64,000 bases of DNA from positions 806,001-870,000 of the forward strand of contig JANFAH010000003.1 in assembly GCA_024663395.1 (NCBI GenBank). Reading direction: 5' to 3'. Each line of letters starts with the position of its first letter. Position 1 is the stretch's first letter. The translations under genes were made by a program, and so were the position numbers. Positions 31,796 through 40,879 of this stretch are shown here, piece by piece. Under the pieces are notes generated by a model. It was given only the letters and a program-made list of their open reading frames with translations, was not told where the DNA came from and ran no database searches. The DNA comes from Pisolithus tinctorius (lineage: Eukaryota; Basidiomycota; Agaricomycetes; Boletales; Pisolithaceae).

Positions 31796-32357
31796 GTTTG
31801 GCGATGGCAGTACCCACGGTGTCTGCAGAGGTGAATGAGGCTTTGAAGTCTTTTATTAAATCGGCAAAAGTGCCGAAACTCGGGGGGTTCTTTTCCAGAG
31901 ACGTTTTCTGGAAGGTGGCAGCCCAGGAGCAGGCGACATCTTTCTTCATATATGACAGGGCGTAGACCACCTTTTTGGTGTCGGTGTCATATAGTTCTTC
32001 ATTTACCAAGAGGTAGGTCTGTATGGAGTAAAGCCAGCTCATGGCGTTCTTCTGGTTTCCATCAAAATCAGACGGAGCACCGATCTTCAGTTCAGTAGCT
32101 TTGGTGGCATTGCCAACCGGTGCTTTCGACGATGAGCCAGACATCGTAATCTGTGGTGGGGGTGGAGGTGTAGGGAAGAGTGGTGGGGGACTCGGTTGGA
32201 TGGGGGTACCAAGCGACGTGAGCGACTGGGAGAAAAGGTTCGAGAGAATTCCAGAGGTGAAACCTCTATCTGGCTGTTCGGGTTTGTTGGAGGAGGTGTC
32301 TGTGACAGTGCTCTCCTGTTCTTCGTCAGATGACGATTCTTCACGAGTGGGTTGCAA
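31796..32357 (-). pseudogene. Element C Gag, N-terminal part
   Basis: Starts at ATG 32357 (a second in-frame ATG is at about 32146). A Ser/Glu-rich and Pro-rich lead is followed by the Gag core ELKIGAPSDFDGNQKNAMSW, TKKVVYALSYMK, FADLIKDFKASF. It is broken at 31795 by the Tc1 palindrome. Confidence 0.85.
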
Positions 32358-32431
32358 CGGCGCCCAACGTCAGTTGTTTCGGGGGTTCGTGGTGGTTCAC
32401 TAAGCAGTGACCGATTCAGCCAAAGGCTGTA

Positions 32432-32441
32432 GACTTGAGCT
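32432..32441 (-). promoter_or_regulatory. Self-priming primer-binding site of element C
   Basis: On the minus strand AGCTCAAGTC begins two bases after the 5' LTR. Its complement GACTTGAGCT lies in the R region of the LTR (plus-strand 32622-32631), about 33 bp after a TATTTA box. The spacing equals that in elements A and B. Confidence 0.65.
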
Positions 32442-32443
32442 TT

Positions 32444-32893
32444 TGTTACGCTCGACCGAAGTCAAGACATAGGGAGAGCTCAGACACAGACTAAGGTTTC
32501 TACTGAGCAACAGCTGCAGTAACCTCTGTAAACGACAGAGGATTTAGGGCAACGCCGGTAAGAGTGGTCCTTGTTAGGGACACTGAGGGCGAAGTTCTGA
32601 GAACACTGCGTATGATTGAGCAGCTCAAGTCTGGGTTTCCAGGACTTGAGCCAGCAGTCTAAATACTACACAGAAACGGACCATGAGGCGTCCGCATGTA
32701 ACGAGGTAATCACGCCATTGGTTGAACAATGATGACACATGTCCTAGGCATGTAATGAGCAAGTAATGCTAGTGGTGGAAATAGAGAGCCGTCGGATCAG
32801 AGAGGAGACAGCTCTAAAAGGAAATCGAGTCCAACAGATCAAAAGTAAGGTAAATGTACAGTAGAAAGGAAAAGTTAGGGGTGAAATGTAACA
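32444..32893 (-). repeat. 5' LTR of element C
   Basis: 450-bp LTR of the minus-strand element, followed on the plus strand by the target duplication TTTTC. Confidence 0.93.
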
Positions 32894-33820
32894 TTTTCGA
32901 AGCACGGAGTGCCGGCCCATGTAACCTCAGACCGAGGCTCGGAGTTCGTCTCTCATTTCTTCTGGTCACTCAGTAAGGCTTTAGACATGCGCTTACACTT
33001 CACCTCGGGCTACCACCCCGAAGGTGATGGCCAGACCGAAAGGACCAACCAGACCCTAGAACAATATCTCCGAGTGTACTGCAACTACCAGCAGGACAAT
33101 TGGGCCGAGCTACTACCCCTGGCCGAGTTCACCTACAATAACGCCCCTAGTGCTACTACCGGTGTTTCCCCTTTCTTCGCTAATAAGGGATACCATCCTA
33201 ATATCTTGGTGTACCCAGAGCACAATCTTACCTCCACTCGGGCTCATGACTATGCAGTCGACTTAGACTCACTGCATCAATACCTATGGGAAGAAATGAC
33301 CTTGGCACAGCAGCGCTATCAAGGACTGGCCGATGCTAAATGCATGCTGGCTCCGGACTTCAAAGTCGGCGACCAAGTATATGTCAAAGCCAAGTACTTC
33401 CGGTCTACCTGGCCTTCCAAGAAGCTCTCAGAGAAAAACCTTGGGCCATATCCGGTCATAGCTCAGGCCAGTACCCACTCGTTCACACTGCGCCTGCCGG
33501 ACTCAATGTGCACAGTACATCCAGTCTTCCATGTTTCCCAACTCGAGCCGGCCATCCCTAATACCATCCCGAACCAGACTCAACCACCACCCCCACCAGT
33601 CAAAGTTGATGGTGATCTAGAGTTCGAGGTAGCGGAAATCCTCGACTCTAAGGTCGACCGGCGTTGCCAGTGTTGGCTTCAGTACTTAGTCCAGTGGACC
33701 AGCTACGAGGGGACTGATGAAGAAACTACATGGGTACTTGCTACTGAACTTGATAATGCCTCTGAACTCGTGCAAGAGTTTCATTCCCACTATCCTAATA
33801 AACCCGGCCCCTTCCAATGA
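32894..33820 (+). pseudogene. Element A integrase, second part, and chromodomain
   Basis: Continues the integrase from 17088 after the TTTTC duplication: HVTSDRGSEFVSHFF with the second Asp, HPEGDGQTERTNQTLEQYL with the Glu, NNAPSATTGVSPFFAN, then YPVIAQASTHSFTLRL and VHPVFHVSQLEP. A chromodomain ends the protein (FEVAEILDSKV, LQYLVQWTSY, ETTWVLATEL). The frame is open from 32894 to TGA 33818-33820. Confidence 0.9.
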
Positions 33821-34016
33821 GGACCAGCTTCGACCGGCCTCAGCCCTCAGTTTCTTTTCTGTTTTCTATCGGTATCTAGTTTTCTTTGATCTCTTACTTA
33901 CTTTGTTTTCCCCTTCTTGTTTTTCTTGCTCTACTGTACAACATCAGACACCGGACACCGGACACCAGATACGTGACATTGGCAGAAGGAAAAAACTACA
34001 AGCCTATGCTAAGGTA

Positions 34017-35089
34017 CTACTCGCCCTCAGCCATGGCCTCATCCTCTCCCTCGGTCTCCTCCTCTTCATCCTCACCATGGGTCCTCAGCCACTCAGCCTC
34101 CTCATGCAGCTCTTCGGAATCGAGCTCAGATGAGCCCGAGTCCGAAGGGGAGACCGCCATGCCGAAACCGTAGGACTCATCGAGTAGTGACTCGAGTGCA
34201 TCGGCTATGCAGCCTGAATTCTTGACCACGGTTTCATGAAGTTCGAAGAGGCTGGCCAGGTTGTTGGCAATCAGCCCCACAGCCTCGATCAGTCGCTCAA
34301 GCTTGTTTTCCAAGCCCGAGTACCTTTTGGCGCTGGCCTCCCTCTCCCCGCTCCCACCGGCCTCAGGCTCATCAATCTCTAGCACCTCGGTCGGTTTCGA
34401 CTTTGCCCATTTCTTCTGGCTGGGCCCAGGCTCAGGCGACCCTTCATCGGCCTTCCGTTTCTTCCCCTTGTCAGCCTTGGTAGCGGCTTTGGGACCGGCC
34501 TCGACGTCCTTCCCATCCCCAGGCCACCAGCATTTTCCCTTGGACAGGTTGCAGCAGATGCAGGCAACCCGTTTCTTGTTGCTGTCTATGAGGAACTCGC
34601 AGACGACCTGTGCCCAGGTGCAACGGGTACAGCTAAAGGATGTTAGACAAAGAGAGCGTGGGTGTTAAGAAAAAATACTCACCCAGGGTCCATTACCACC
34701 CTCTTAACTTCGCCCCCGGCCTCACCACTAGCGCCCCCAGCGCTGGCCTCATCACTCTTGCCAGCCTCGGCCTCCCGCTTCTCCTCCTCTTCATGCACCC
34801 TCTTCTCTTCGGCCTCCTGCTCTGCCTTCTTGGCCTCGGCCTTCTCCTTCTCAGCCCTCTCAGCCTCAATCCATTCCCTCTCTGCTCTCTTGGCCTCCAG
34901 TCATGCCTGCTCCTCCCACCAGGCTTGTTCAGCCGCCTTTCTTCTCTTCCTCTCCTTCGCCTTCACCCTCATCACCTCCTCCTCATCATCGGTGTTGTAC
35001 CAAATGTTGTCATCAGGGACTTGGGCCCAATCAACGACTCGGCCTTTGTCATTGTTGTTAGCGGCGATGGTCAGTCTTGAGTCAGACAT
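34017..35089 (-). pseudogene. Antisense spliced gene in element A, Zn2Cys6-like protein
   Basis: A minus-strand gene in the 3' tail of element A, opposite to gag-pol. Exon 1 runs 35089-34683 from MSDSRLTIAANNN; a 50-nt intron (GTGAGTA to CTTTAG, 34633-34682) is removed; exon 2 runs 34632-34017. The joined frame is 1,023 nt, exactly 341 codons including the stop. Exon 1 has a long Glu/Lys/Arg/Ala-rich region that should be coiled coil. The splice junction falls in the first codon of a cluster with spacing CX2CX6CX12CX2CX6C, the consensus of fungal Zn(II)2Cys6 domains, followed by a Lys-rich basic stretch and an acidic C-terminus. One in-frame TGA (34901-34903) interrupts exon 1, probably from CGA. 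Similar antisense frames occur in other basidiomycete Ty3 elements as I remember them; the function is unknown. Confidence 0.7.
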
Positions 35090-35226
35090 AATGGTTAAGA
35101 TACAAAGGAAAGACACAAAAGGCTTAGCAGGCCACAAGTATCAATTTTTCGAACTCAGCCAACTTTCGGACTCAGCCTGCCACTCTCACAGGGGTCTCAT
35201 GGGTTCGACCCCTAAGAGGGGGATAC

Positions 35227-35755
35227 TGTCATAGCCATGTCTCGACCCCGGCCAGACTTGGCCTCGCACTCGTTGAGTCCGGCCTCGGCCTTGTCTGTCA
35301 CATTGTCCCCAGATAGCTTAGCATGGTGAACACTGCTTTGCAGTGTCTGTCATTTCGGTTAAGCCCTGTCCCCGGTCCTGTCCCCGGTCCACTTGTCCCG
35401 GTCTCCGCTACCTTAGTCATACATTAGTAATACCTGTCTTACCAATCGTCTTAGCAATCCTTGCGAGACCGGCATTACCGGTCTCCGTACTATAGTTACT
35501 TCTAGTATATAAGCTCGTAGATACTCGGCCTGTAGACCTCAGTCTGAAATCAACTAAGTATCTCCTGACAACCCTGCCTCGGCCTCAGACTCGGACTGAG
35601 ATCCACGCAAGGGAATAGCGCTGTATCCTCAGTCGCTAAGTCCAATCAGTCCAATCATCTGTATCTTCGACTTCCCTTCTGATCCTGACCCCTCAGCCTC
35701 GCGCCCGCTTTGGTCTCCGGTCCGGACTCAACCCAGACAATCCTCATACTTGACA
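35227..35755 (+). repeat. 3' LTR of element A
   Basis: 529-bp LTR one base after the polypurine tract at 35214-35225, followed by the duplication AGCTT. Confidence 0.95.
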
Positions 35756-35760
35756 AGCTT

Positions 35761-36306
35761 GTGCGCTACCCCCTTGCATGATCTCAGCCCTCATATTTCA
35801 GAGGGAGAGTACAGATGGAGAGTCAGAGATAACTCCGACAGGCAGAAGACGGAATCAGAGGGAGTAGGAACTAAGTTGATATTCATACTGAAGAACAGCA
35901 GAGTACAGTACATGTTTTTATACTGCTATGGAGGTACAGTAATCAGAATCAGAACTGACATACGGAGACTCATAAATTTTCAAGTAAAACTTCCTGGATG
36001 ACGAATGAAGGGTAGACAGAGGACATACAAATGGGTAACACAGAACATCCAGAAAAGGAAATAGTCCAGGCGCTGGACCATGCGGTGAGCGCGCTGTGGA
36101 GTACCTGACTGCGAAGGTAGTCACATGACCCCTCAGAGAACAGACCGCTCAGTCCAGTAGGAGAGCAACACAAGTCCGACAGCAGTCAGAGTGGAGATGG
36201 TTCGCAACCAACAGAAGTTGGGCGGAGTTGGTGCGGAGTGAGTGAATGACCGGCGGAGTAGGGCGCAGAGTGAGTAAGGGCTTAGTGTGAATGCATGGTT
36301 ATGACA
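35761..36306 (+). repeat. Solo LTR of the copia D family, right part
   Basis: The remaining 546 bp of the LTR that starts at 12198; ends TTATGACA and is followed by CAATG. Confidence 0.9.
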
Positions 36307-36311
36307 CAATG

Positions 36312-36679
36312 TGAGAGTGGTTTTGGAAAAGGTCAGTGAGGACACCCCACACACTCTTTGCAGTCTCTTCCCTCAGAACTCAAAGGAATAGGGATTCCAG
36401 GAGTGACACAGCGATCACTTGCTTGATGTATCCATCATCCTTTGCCCATTGCCAGAGTTTTTCTGGGTATTCGTTAAGAAGTTTTTGCTCTGTGGCTGTG
36501 GGCTTCCAGGAGGCATCTTTCCCTGCTGAAGGGTCCTCTGATTTTGCATCCAAGCCAGTCAGGTGTCCAATCAGCCCTTTTGAACTGATGGCCCATTCAA
36601 CCCGAGCCTTGTAATATAGCCAGTTGCTTCCATCCACATTTAGGGTTGGGACTTGTAAGGAATGATCATCTTTTGCCAT
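36312..36679 (-). pseudogene. Copia element D: Gag N-terminus
   Basis: Minus-strand frame from ATG 36679: MAKDDHSLQVPTLNVDGSNW, the DUF-type Gag start of copia elements (W-Y-KARVEWAISSKGLIGHL), and the KLLNEYPEKLWQWAKDDGYIK block. It continues across the solo LTR to 12192. Confidence 0.85.
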
Positions 36680-36731
36680 AGTGGGTATTGATGCTGCATA
36701 TTAACTCTTTTGGAATTAGAGCATGAGAGCA

Positions 36732-36743
36732 GGGCTCATAACC
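36732..36743 (-). promoter_or_regulatory. Possible primer site of copia D (initiator tRNA-Met, anticodon arm)
   Basis: On the minus strand GGTTATGAGCCC is complementary to GGGCTCATAACC, the anticodon arm of initiator tRNA-Met, which copia-type elements use as an internal tRNA primer. It lies about 26 bp inside the LTR rather than next to it, so the assignment is tentative. Confidence 0.4.
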
Positions 36744-36769
36744 TAACAAAGGTATGAGTTTCTACACTA

Positions 36770-37504
36770 TGTCATAACCATGCATTCACTCTAAGTCCTT
36801 ACTCACTCTGCACCCTCTTCCACCAGTCATTCACTCACTCTGCACCAACTCCACCCAACTACTGTTGGTTGCAAACCATCTCCACTCCAACTGCTGTTGG
36901 ACTTGTGTTGCTCTCCTACCAGACCAAGTGGACCGTTCTCTGAGGGGTCATGTGACTACCTTCAGACTTCTCCCTGACAGCACACAGTCAGGTACTCCAC
37001 AGCACATGCACCATATGGTCCAGCACCTGGACTGTTTCCTTTTCTGGATGTTCTATGTTACCCATTCATATGTCCTCTGTCTACCCTTCATTTGTCATCT
37101 AGGAAGTTTTTACTTGAAAATTTCTGGGTCTCCATATGTCAGTTCCAATTCCAGTTACTGTACCTCCATAGTAGTATAAAAGCATGTATCATACTCCACC
37201 ATTCCTCAGTACAAATATCAACTTAGTTCCTACTCCTTCTGTCTCTGACCTCTGTCTGTTGGAGTTACCTCTGACTCTCTGCCTGTACTCTCCCTCTGAA
37301 ATACAAGGGCTGAGATCATGCAAGGGGGTAGTGCATGAGCTAAACCTGACACCCTCATTCCACTCTGCCTTTGTCTCAGTGGACTTTGTTCCTGCCAACA
37401 CTCTGCCAGTTGGAGTTCTGCTTCCTTGTGTTGGACTTGCTTCCAAACCTTTCTCCAGACCTTGTCTAGCATCAGAGTTGGTCAGAGTAGGCCCAGACTT
37501 GACA
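36770..37504 (-). repeat. 5' LTR of copia D
   Basis: 735-bp LTR with ends TGTCA and TGACA. It is highly similar to the solo LTR (12198-36306) but in the opposite orientation on the plus strand. CpG sites of the solo LTR are mostly TG or CA here. Confidence 0.9.
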
Positions 37505-37724
37505 CACTATGTCAGTACCAAGTAAATGAGTGGGAATCTAGCTATACTCACCTCAGTGTATGAAGTAGTCACTGAGGTGGAAAACAACAGTGTGGAAAAC
37601 TTATAGTGCAGTAATTAGTAAGCTCATTGACATTGGAATTTAATTCTGAGGGTCAGAGAACAATTCCAAGCACTGACAGTGAAACTCCAAGATGTTACCA
37701 TAACCCTGGATCATGTACTTGACA

Positions 37725-37869
37725 AGGCCAGTGCAAGTCCAACAGCAATCAGAGTGGAGAAGGTTTGTAAATGACAAAGGACAGGCAGAGTTGGTGTGGA
37801 GTGAATAAATGACCAGTGGAGAAGGGTGCAGAGTGAGTGAGGACTTAGGATAAATGCATGGTCATGACA
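37725..37869 (+). repeat. Fragment of a copia D-family LTR
   Basis: Matches the last 145 bp of the solo LTR, ending GCATGGTCATGACA. The upstream part is missing. Confidence 0.75.
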
Positions 37870-39200
37870 CCATGTCACTATAACTCCAGATGGTATCAGT
37901 GATGGGCCTATCAATGGGGGTGGAGTATTGACTTCCTAGTGGAGTCAATCTTGGGAGTGGAGATCTGTCAATGATGTCAGCACCAGGCTGAGCCATCAGT
38001 GGGCTGGGAGGCAAAGATGATGCTTGAGCTTTTGTAGCTTGGCAGGTAGTTGCATGGGTATTAATCATTTTGTTTATGGAGTATATGATACTTACTCTTG
38101 TCTTTGCAGCAGATCAGCTCTGCAAATGATCAAGAAGGTATCTGAAGTGTTTGTTATTGAGTTTGAGGTAAGACCTTGATTTTTCAGGAAAAAAATATGT
38201 AATGCTGATAAGAAGTGAGGTACTTTTAACAGCAGCACAACAAGCAGGATTCTTCACACTACTCAAGTTTTCCAGACAATAGTGTCTTATTTTAAGGTAG
38301 GAAAGAAGTCCCTGTACAGTATGCTACATGGCCTATTTTATAGGGTAGAGACTAGGCACAAAATATGACAGTGTATCAGTATGGGTTAACTAGGATCAAG
38401 GAATAAATGAGAAAACAATAAATCTGCCATAAAGAAACCAACATCTAGTCACATGGTCAACAGCATCAGACCAAATCCTTACACAATGGCTTTGGTATTT
38501 CTTGCTTGCCCATGCTGCTTGCCTTGCTGTCAACCCCATGTGATAAGCATCCATGAAGCATCTTGCATGGCATGCATATCTAGCATATGTGACATGAGTT
38601 TATTCCCAAAGTGTACTGAGAGATTAGGGGCTTACTTTTGCATGTCATCAAGTGTCACTGGTTGCAGTGTGTCAACCACATTCAATCTCTCCAAGTCCTC
38701 TTCCTTTGACGAAGAAGGGTATTGATGGTAAATCCACTTTGCATGCCCCTGTTGAACATTGCTCAATAAAATTTGGAATTCTCACTTTGTTTTCTAGCCT
38801 CCTACATTATATTTCACTTTACCACCTGTGTCACCCATGCAACTACTCCAACATGCCATAATGGCATTCATATGGTCAAACTTTCTTAATAACACTTGCA
38901 CATCTCATTTTATTGAAAATTGAACTGCACAGAGTTGTAGATACTTAAAAAATAAAGAACTCTGTGAATTTTTTTCAAGACAAAACAAAGATTTGTGACT
39001 GTCATTTGCTCTTGACAATAAAGTCACATCAGAATCATGTTGGGTCACATTAGATTGGTGGCATGTGCATGAGCCCTATCTTAATATAAATCAGACTAGT
39101 GCACCAGAAATCCTGTGTATACATCTCCCCCCCTGGAAGGTATTCAGTAGTAGTAGTTGATGCCTGCACAAATTACTATTGTATTATGGGCACATTTCAC
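37870..39200. other. Low-complexity A/T-leaning region with no recognised gene
   Basis: Short open frames occur on both strands but none shows a domain or spliceable pattern I trust. It is CpG-poor like the decayed elements to the left, and probably old repeat debris. The interval 37505-37724 is similar. Confidence 0.5.
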
Positions 39201-39282
39201 CATAAATGAACTATCTAAGAGGAAGGAAAAAAAAGACCATCCAACCGGTATTTCCTCACAAGCATCGTCTCCTTTTCTTCTT

Positions 39283-40767
39283 CTACATACGTTGGTCATC
39301 CGCAGGGGCATAAGGTTCTACCAACATCTTGCTGAAAGCTTTCAGCTTCTCCGGGCCGCGAACCTCTTCTGTCAGAAGAGGAAGCTGGACGATGTGGAAG
39401 AATTCGTCGTAGAGTTCGTGTGCTTCTGCGAGGTACTTCTGCTGCATCTTTTGACGGACCATGCAGTGTTCGCAATTCGAAGCTGGTTCGGGTGGGAAGA
39501 AGTGATTAGTTTGAGTACATAACAAAGACGGAAGAGGAGGGGAGCGCCAACTGACATTTCTTCGGGAATAATAGTTGGTTGACGACGATATTGTGCGTGT
39601 CGATCTCGTATGTCGTGAGCTCCTGCACGAGTCGTTCCGTCTCATACAGAGACAAGAATTCGGAAATGCAAACGCAGACAAAGGTCGTCTTTTCCTGTAT
39701 CCAAAGCCGAAAATTTCAGTACACTCACAATAAAAGAACGAGGAAGATAGAGCAGCACAGACCGGATCCTTGAACTGCGCGTTGACTTCATTAATAACAG
39801 CCCGCATTGACTCGAGCTTCGCAAACATATCCTCCTGTGAATCCTGCTGACCACCCATCATCGATGACATCTGTCTGAACATCGGACCGAATTGACCGCT
39901 GAGACTGCTGAGTTTGCCGAGAGCTTTTTCTAAGACAGTGGGGAACGAGAGGAAGCGGAGGGTGTGCCCGGTTGGTGCGGTATCGAAGACGATAACGGAG
40001 TATTGCATGGATTTCACGTGTCTGGACAGGGTAGAAGGGGGTCAGTCACAGATGAGTTTATCTATACGTGTAACAACTACTGATGAAGGAATGTTACTGA
40101 CTTCATGATTTCGGCGAAACTCATGGCTTCATCAACACCCGGAATAGCAAATGCGAGATCTTGGATCATTGAACCCATCATACCATTCTGGTCGGCTTCC
40201 AGAAGAAATGCAATTAGCATCCAATACACACGCGTCATGCAGAGAGTAAGGAATATCTACACTGTTCGATCATCTCCTGGATCGCACTGGTAGGGTCGAT
40301 CTCCATCGCATACAAGTTCTTGAATCCGTTGACTTTGGTTGCGTCTTTGGAGAACTTTTGACCGAAGGCGTCGGAGAGGTTATGTGCGGGATCCGTGGAC
40401 TGCGTTCGATATTTTCGTGTGAGAGGGAGGGTAAGCTAAAAATACGTTTATGATCAGACGTACGATGAGAAGGACGGATTCACGGCATTGGGCCAGCTGT
40501 ATGGCAAGTGAACATGAAGTGGTGGTTTTGCCTGTTATCATTCATCATCTAATGGGTCAGATTGGAAGTGTGTGTGTGTTATAGAGTGGACTGACCAACG
40601 CCTCCCTTGCCGCCTGTACACGTACGAGGGATTGTGTGAGCGGAGTCGGACAGATGCGGTCAGCTGGACGTACCGCAGAATATCCACTTGAGAGATTTTT
40701 GGTCGAGGACGTTCTGAAGCGTCGGTGCTAGCAGCTGGTCGTCAGTCGTATCAATTATAGTCTTCAT
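39283..40767 (-). CDS. GET3: GET3, ATPase for tail-anchored protein delivery to the ER
   Basis: Eight exons in phase: 40674-40767, 40596-40613, 40464-40531, 40261-40399, 40102-40195, 39763-40021, 39556-39694, 39283-39482; 336 residues, the usual length. The protein captures tail-anchored membrane proteins from the pre-targeting complex and hands them to GET1/GET2 in the ER membrane. Visible: LKWIFCGGKGGVGKTTTS (deviant Walker A, residues about 27-41), [17 protein letters not shown] (switch I), [25 protein letters not shown] (switch II), the Met-rich helix [10 protein letters not shown] that binds the client helix, and the zinc CXXC (CEHC) that joins the dimer. Divergent from SRP68. An 18-nt microexon carries the P-loop glycines. 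Confidence 0.95.
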
Positions 40768-40879
40768 CGTCTTCAAATGGTCAGTTCAGTCGGTGGGTCC
40801 AAAGTAGGAAGAGGGGGACGTGTACCCTCCGCGCCACACCGACTGCCGATCACGTATTACAGGAGTGGTCACGTCGACC
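40768..40879. promoter_or_regulatory. Shared intergenic promoter of GET3 and SRP68
   Basis: Only 112 bp separate the two start codons, so 5' leaders and promoter elements of both genes must overlap. I see no TATA box. The arrangement would favour joint expression of the two ER-targeting routes. Confidence 0.6.

Larger units (their letters stand above)
17089..32893 (-). mobile_element. Ty3/gypsy element C, minus strand, itself carrying two insertions
   Basis: LTRs of 450 bp at 17089-17538 and 32444-32893 (TGTTACGCTC to ATGTAACA on the plus strand). TTTTC flanks it at 17084-17088 and 32894-32898. Without the CACTA element and the Tc1 palindrome it is about 6.8 kb. Read from right to left: gag, protease, RT, RNase H, integrase, chromodomain, then an extra sense ORF with two zinc knuckles. 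The LTR pair differs at about 21 positions by eye, all transitions. Confidence 0.95.
12366..35755 (+). mobile_element. Ty3/gypsy element A, full length, interrupted by element C
   Basis: LTRs of 529 bp at 12366-12894 and 35227-35755 begin TGTCATAGCC and end ACTTGACA. AGCTT flanks the element at 12361-12365 and 35756-35760. Without element C it is about 7.6 kb. Order: gag, protease, RT, RNase H, integrase with chromodomain, then a 1.4-kb tail that carries a spliced antisense gene, and a polypurine tract. The two LTRs differ at roughly 28 positions by my count, all transitions. Confidence 0.95.

Noticed and set aside
34662..35234. 190-residue Ser/Ala-rich plus-strand ORF in the tail of element A
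   Set aside because: Shadow of the antisense coiled-coil exon; composition explained by the Glu/Ala/Lys-rich opposite strand.
37862..38068. 68-residue minus-strand ORF near a copia LTR fragment
   Set aside because: Could be the start of a Gag, but no Gag motif is visible and the frame is short.
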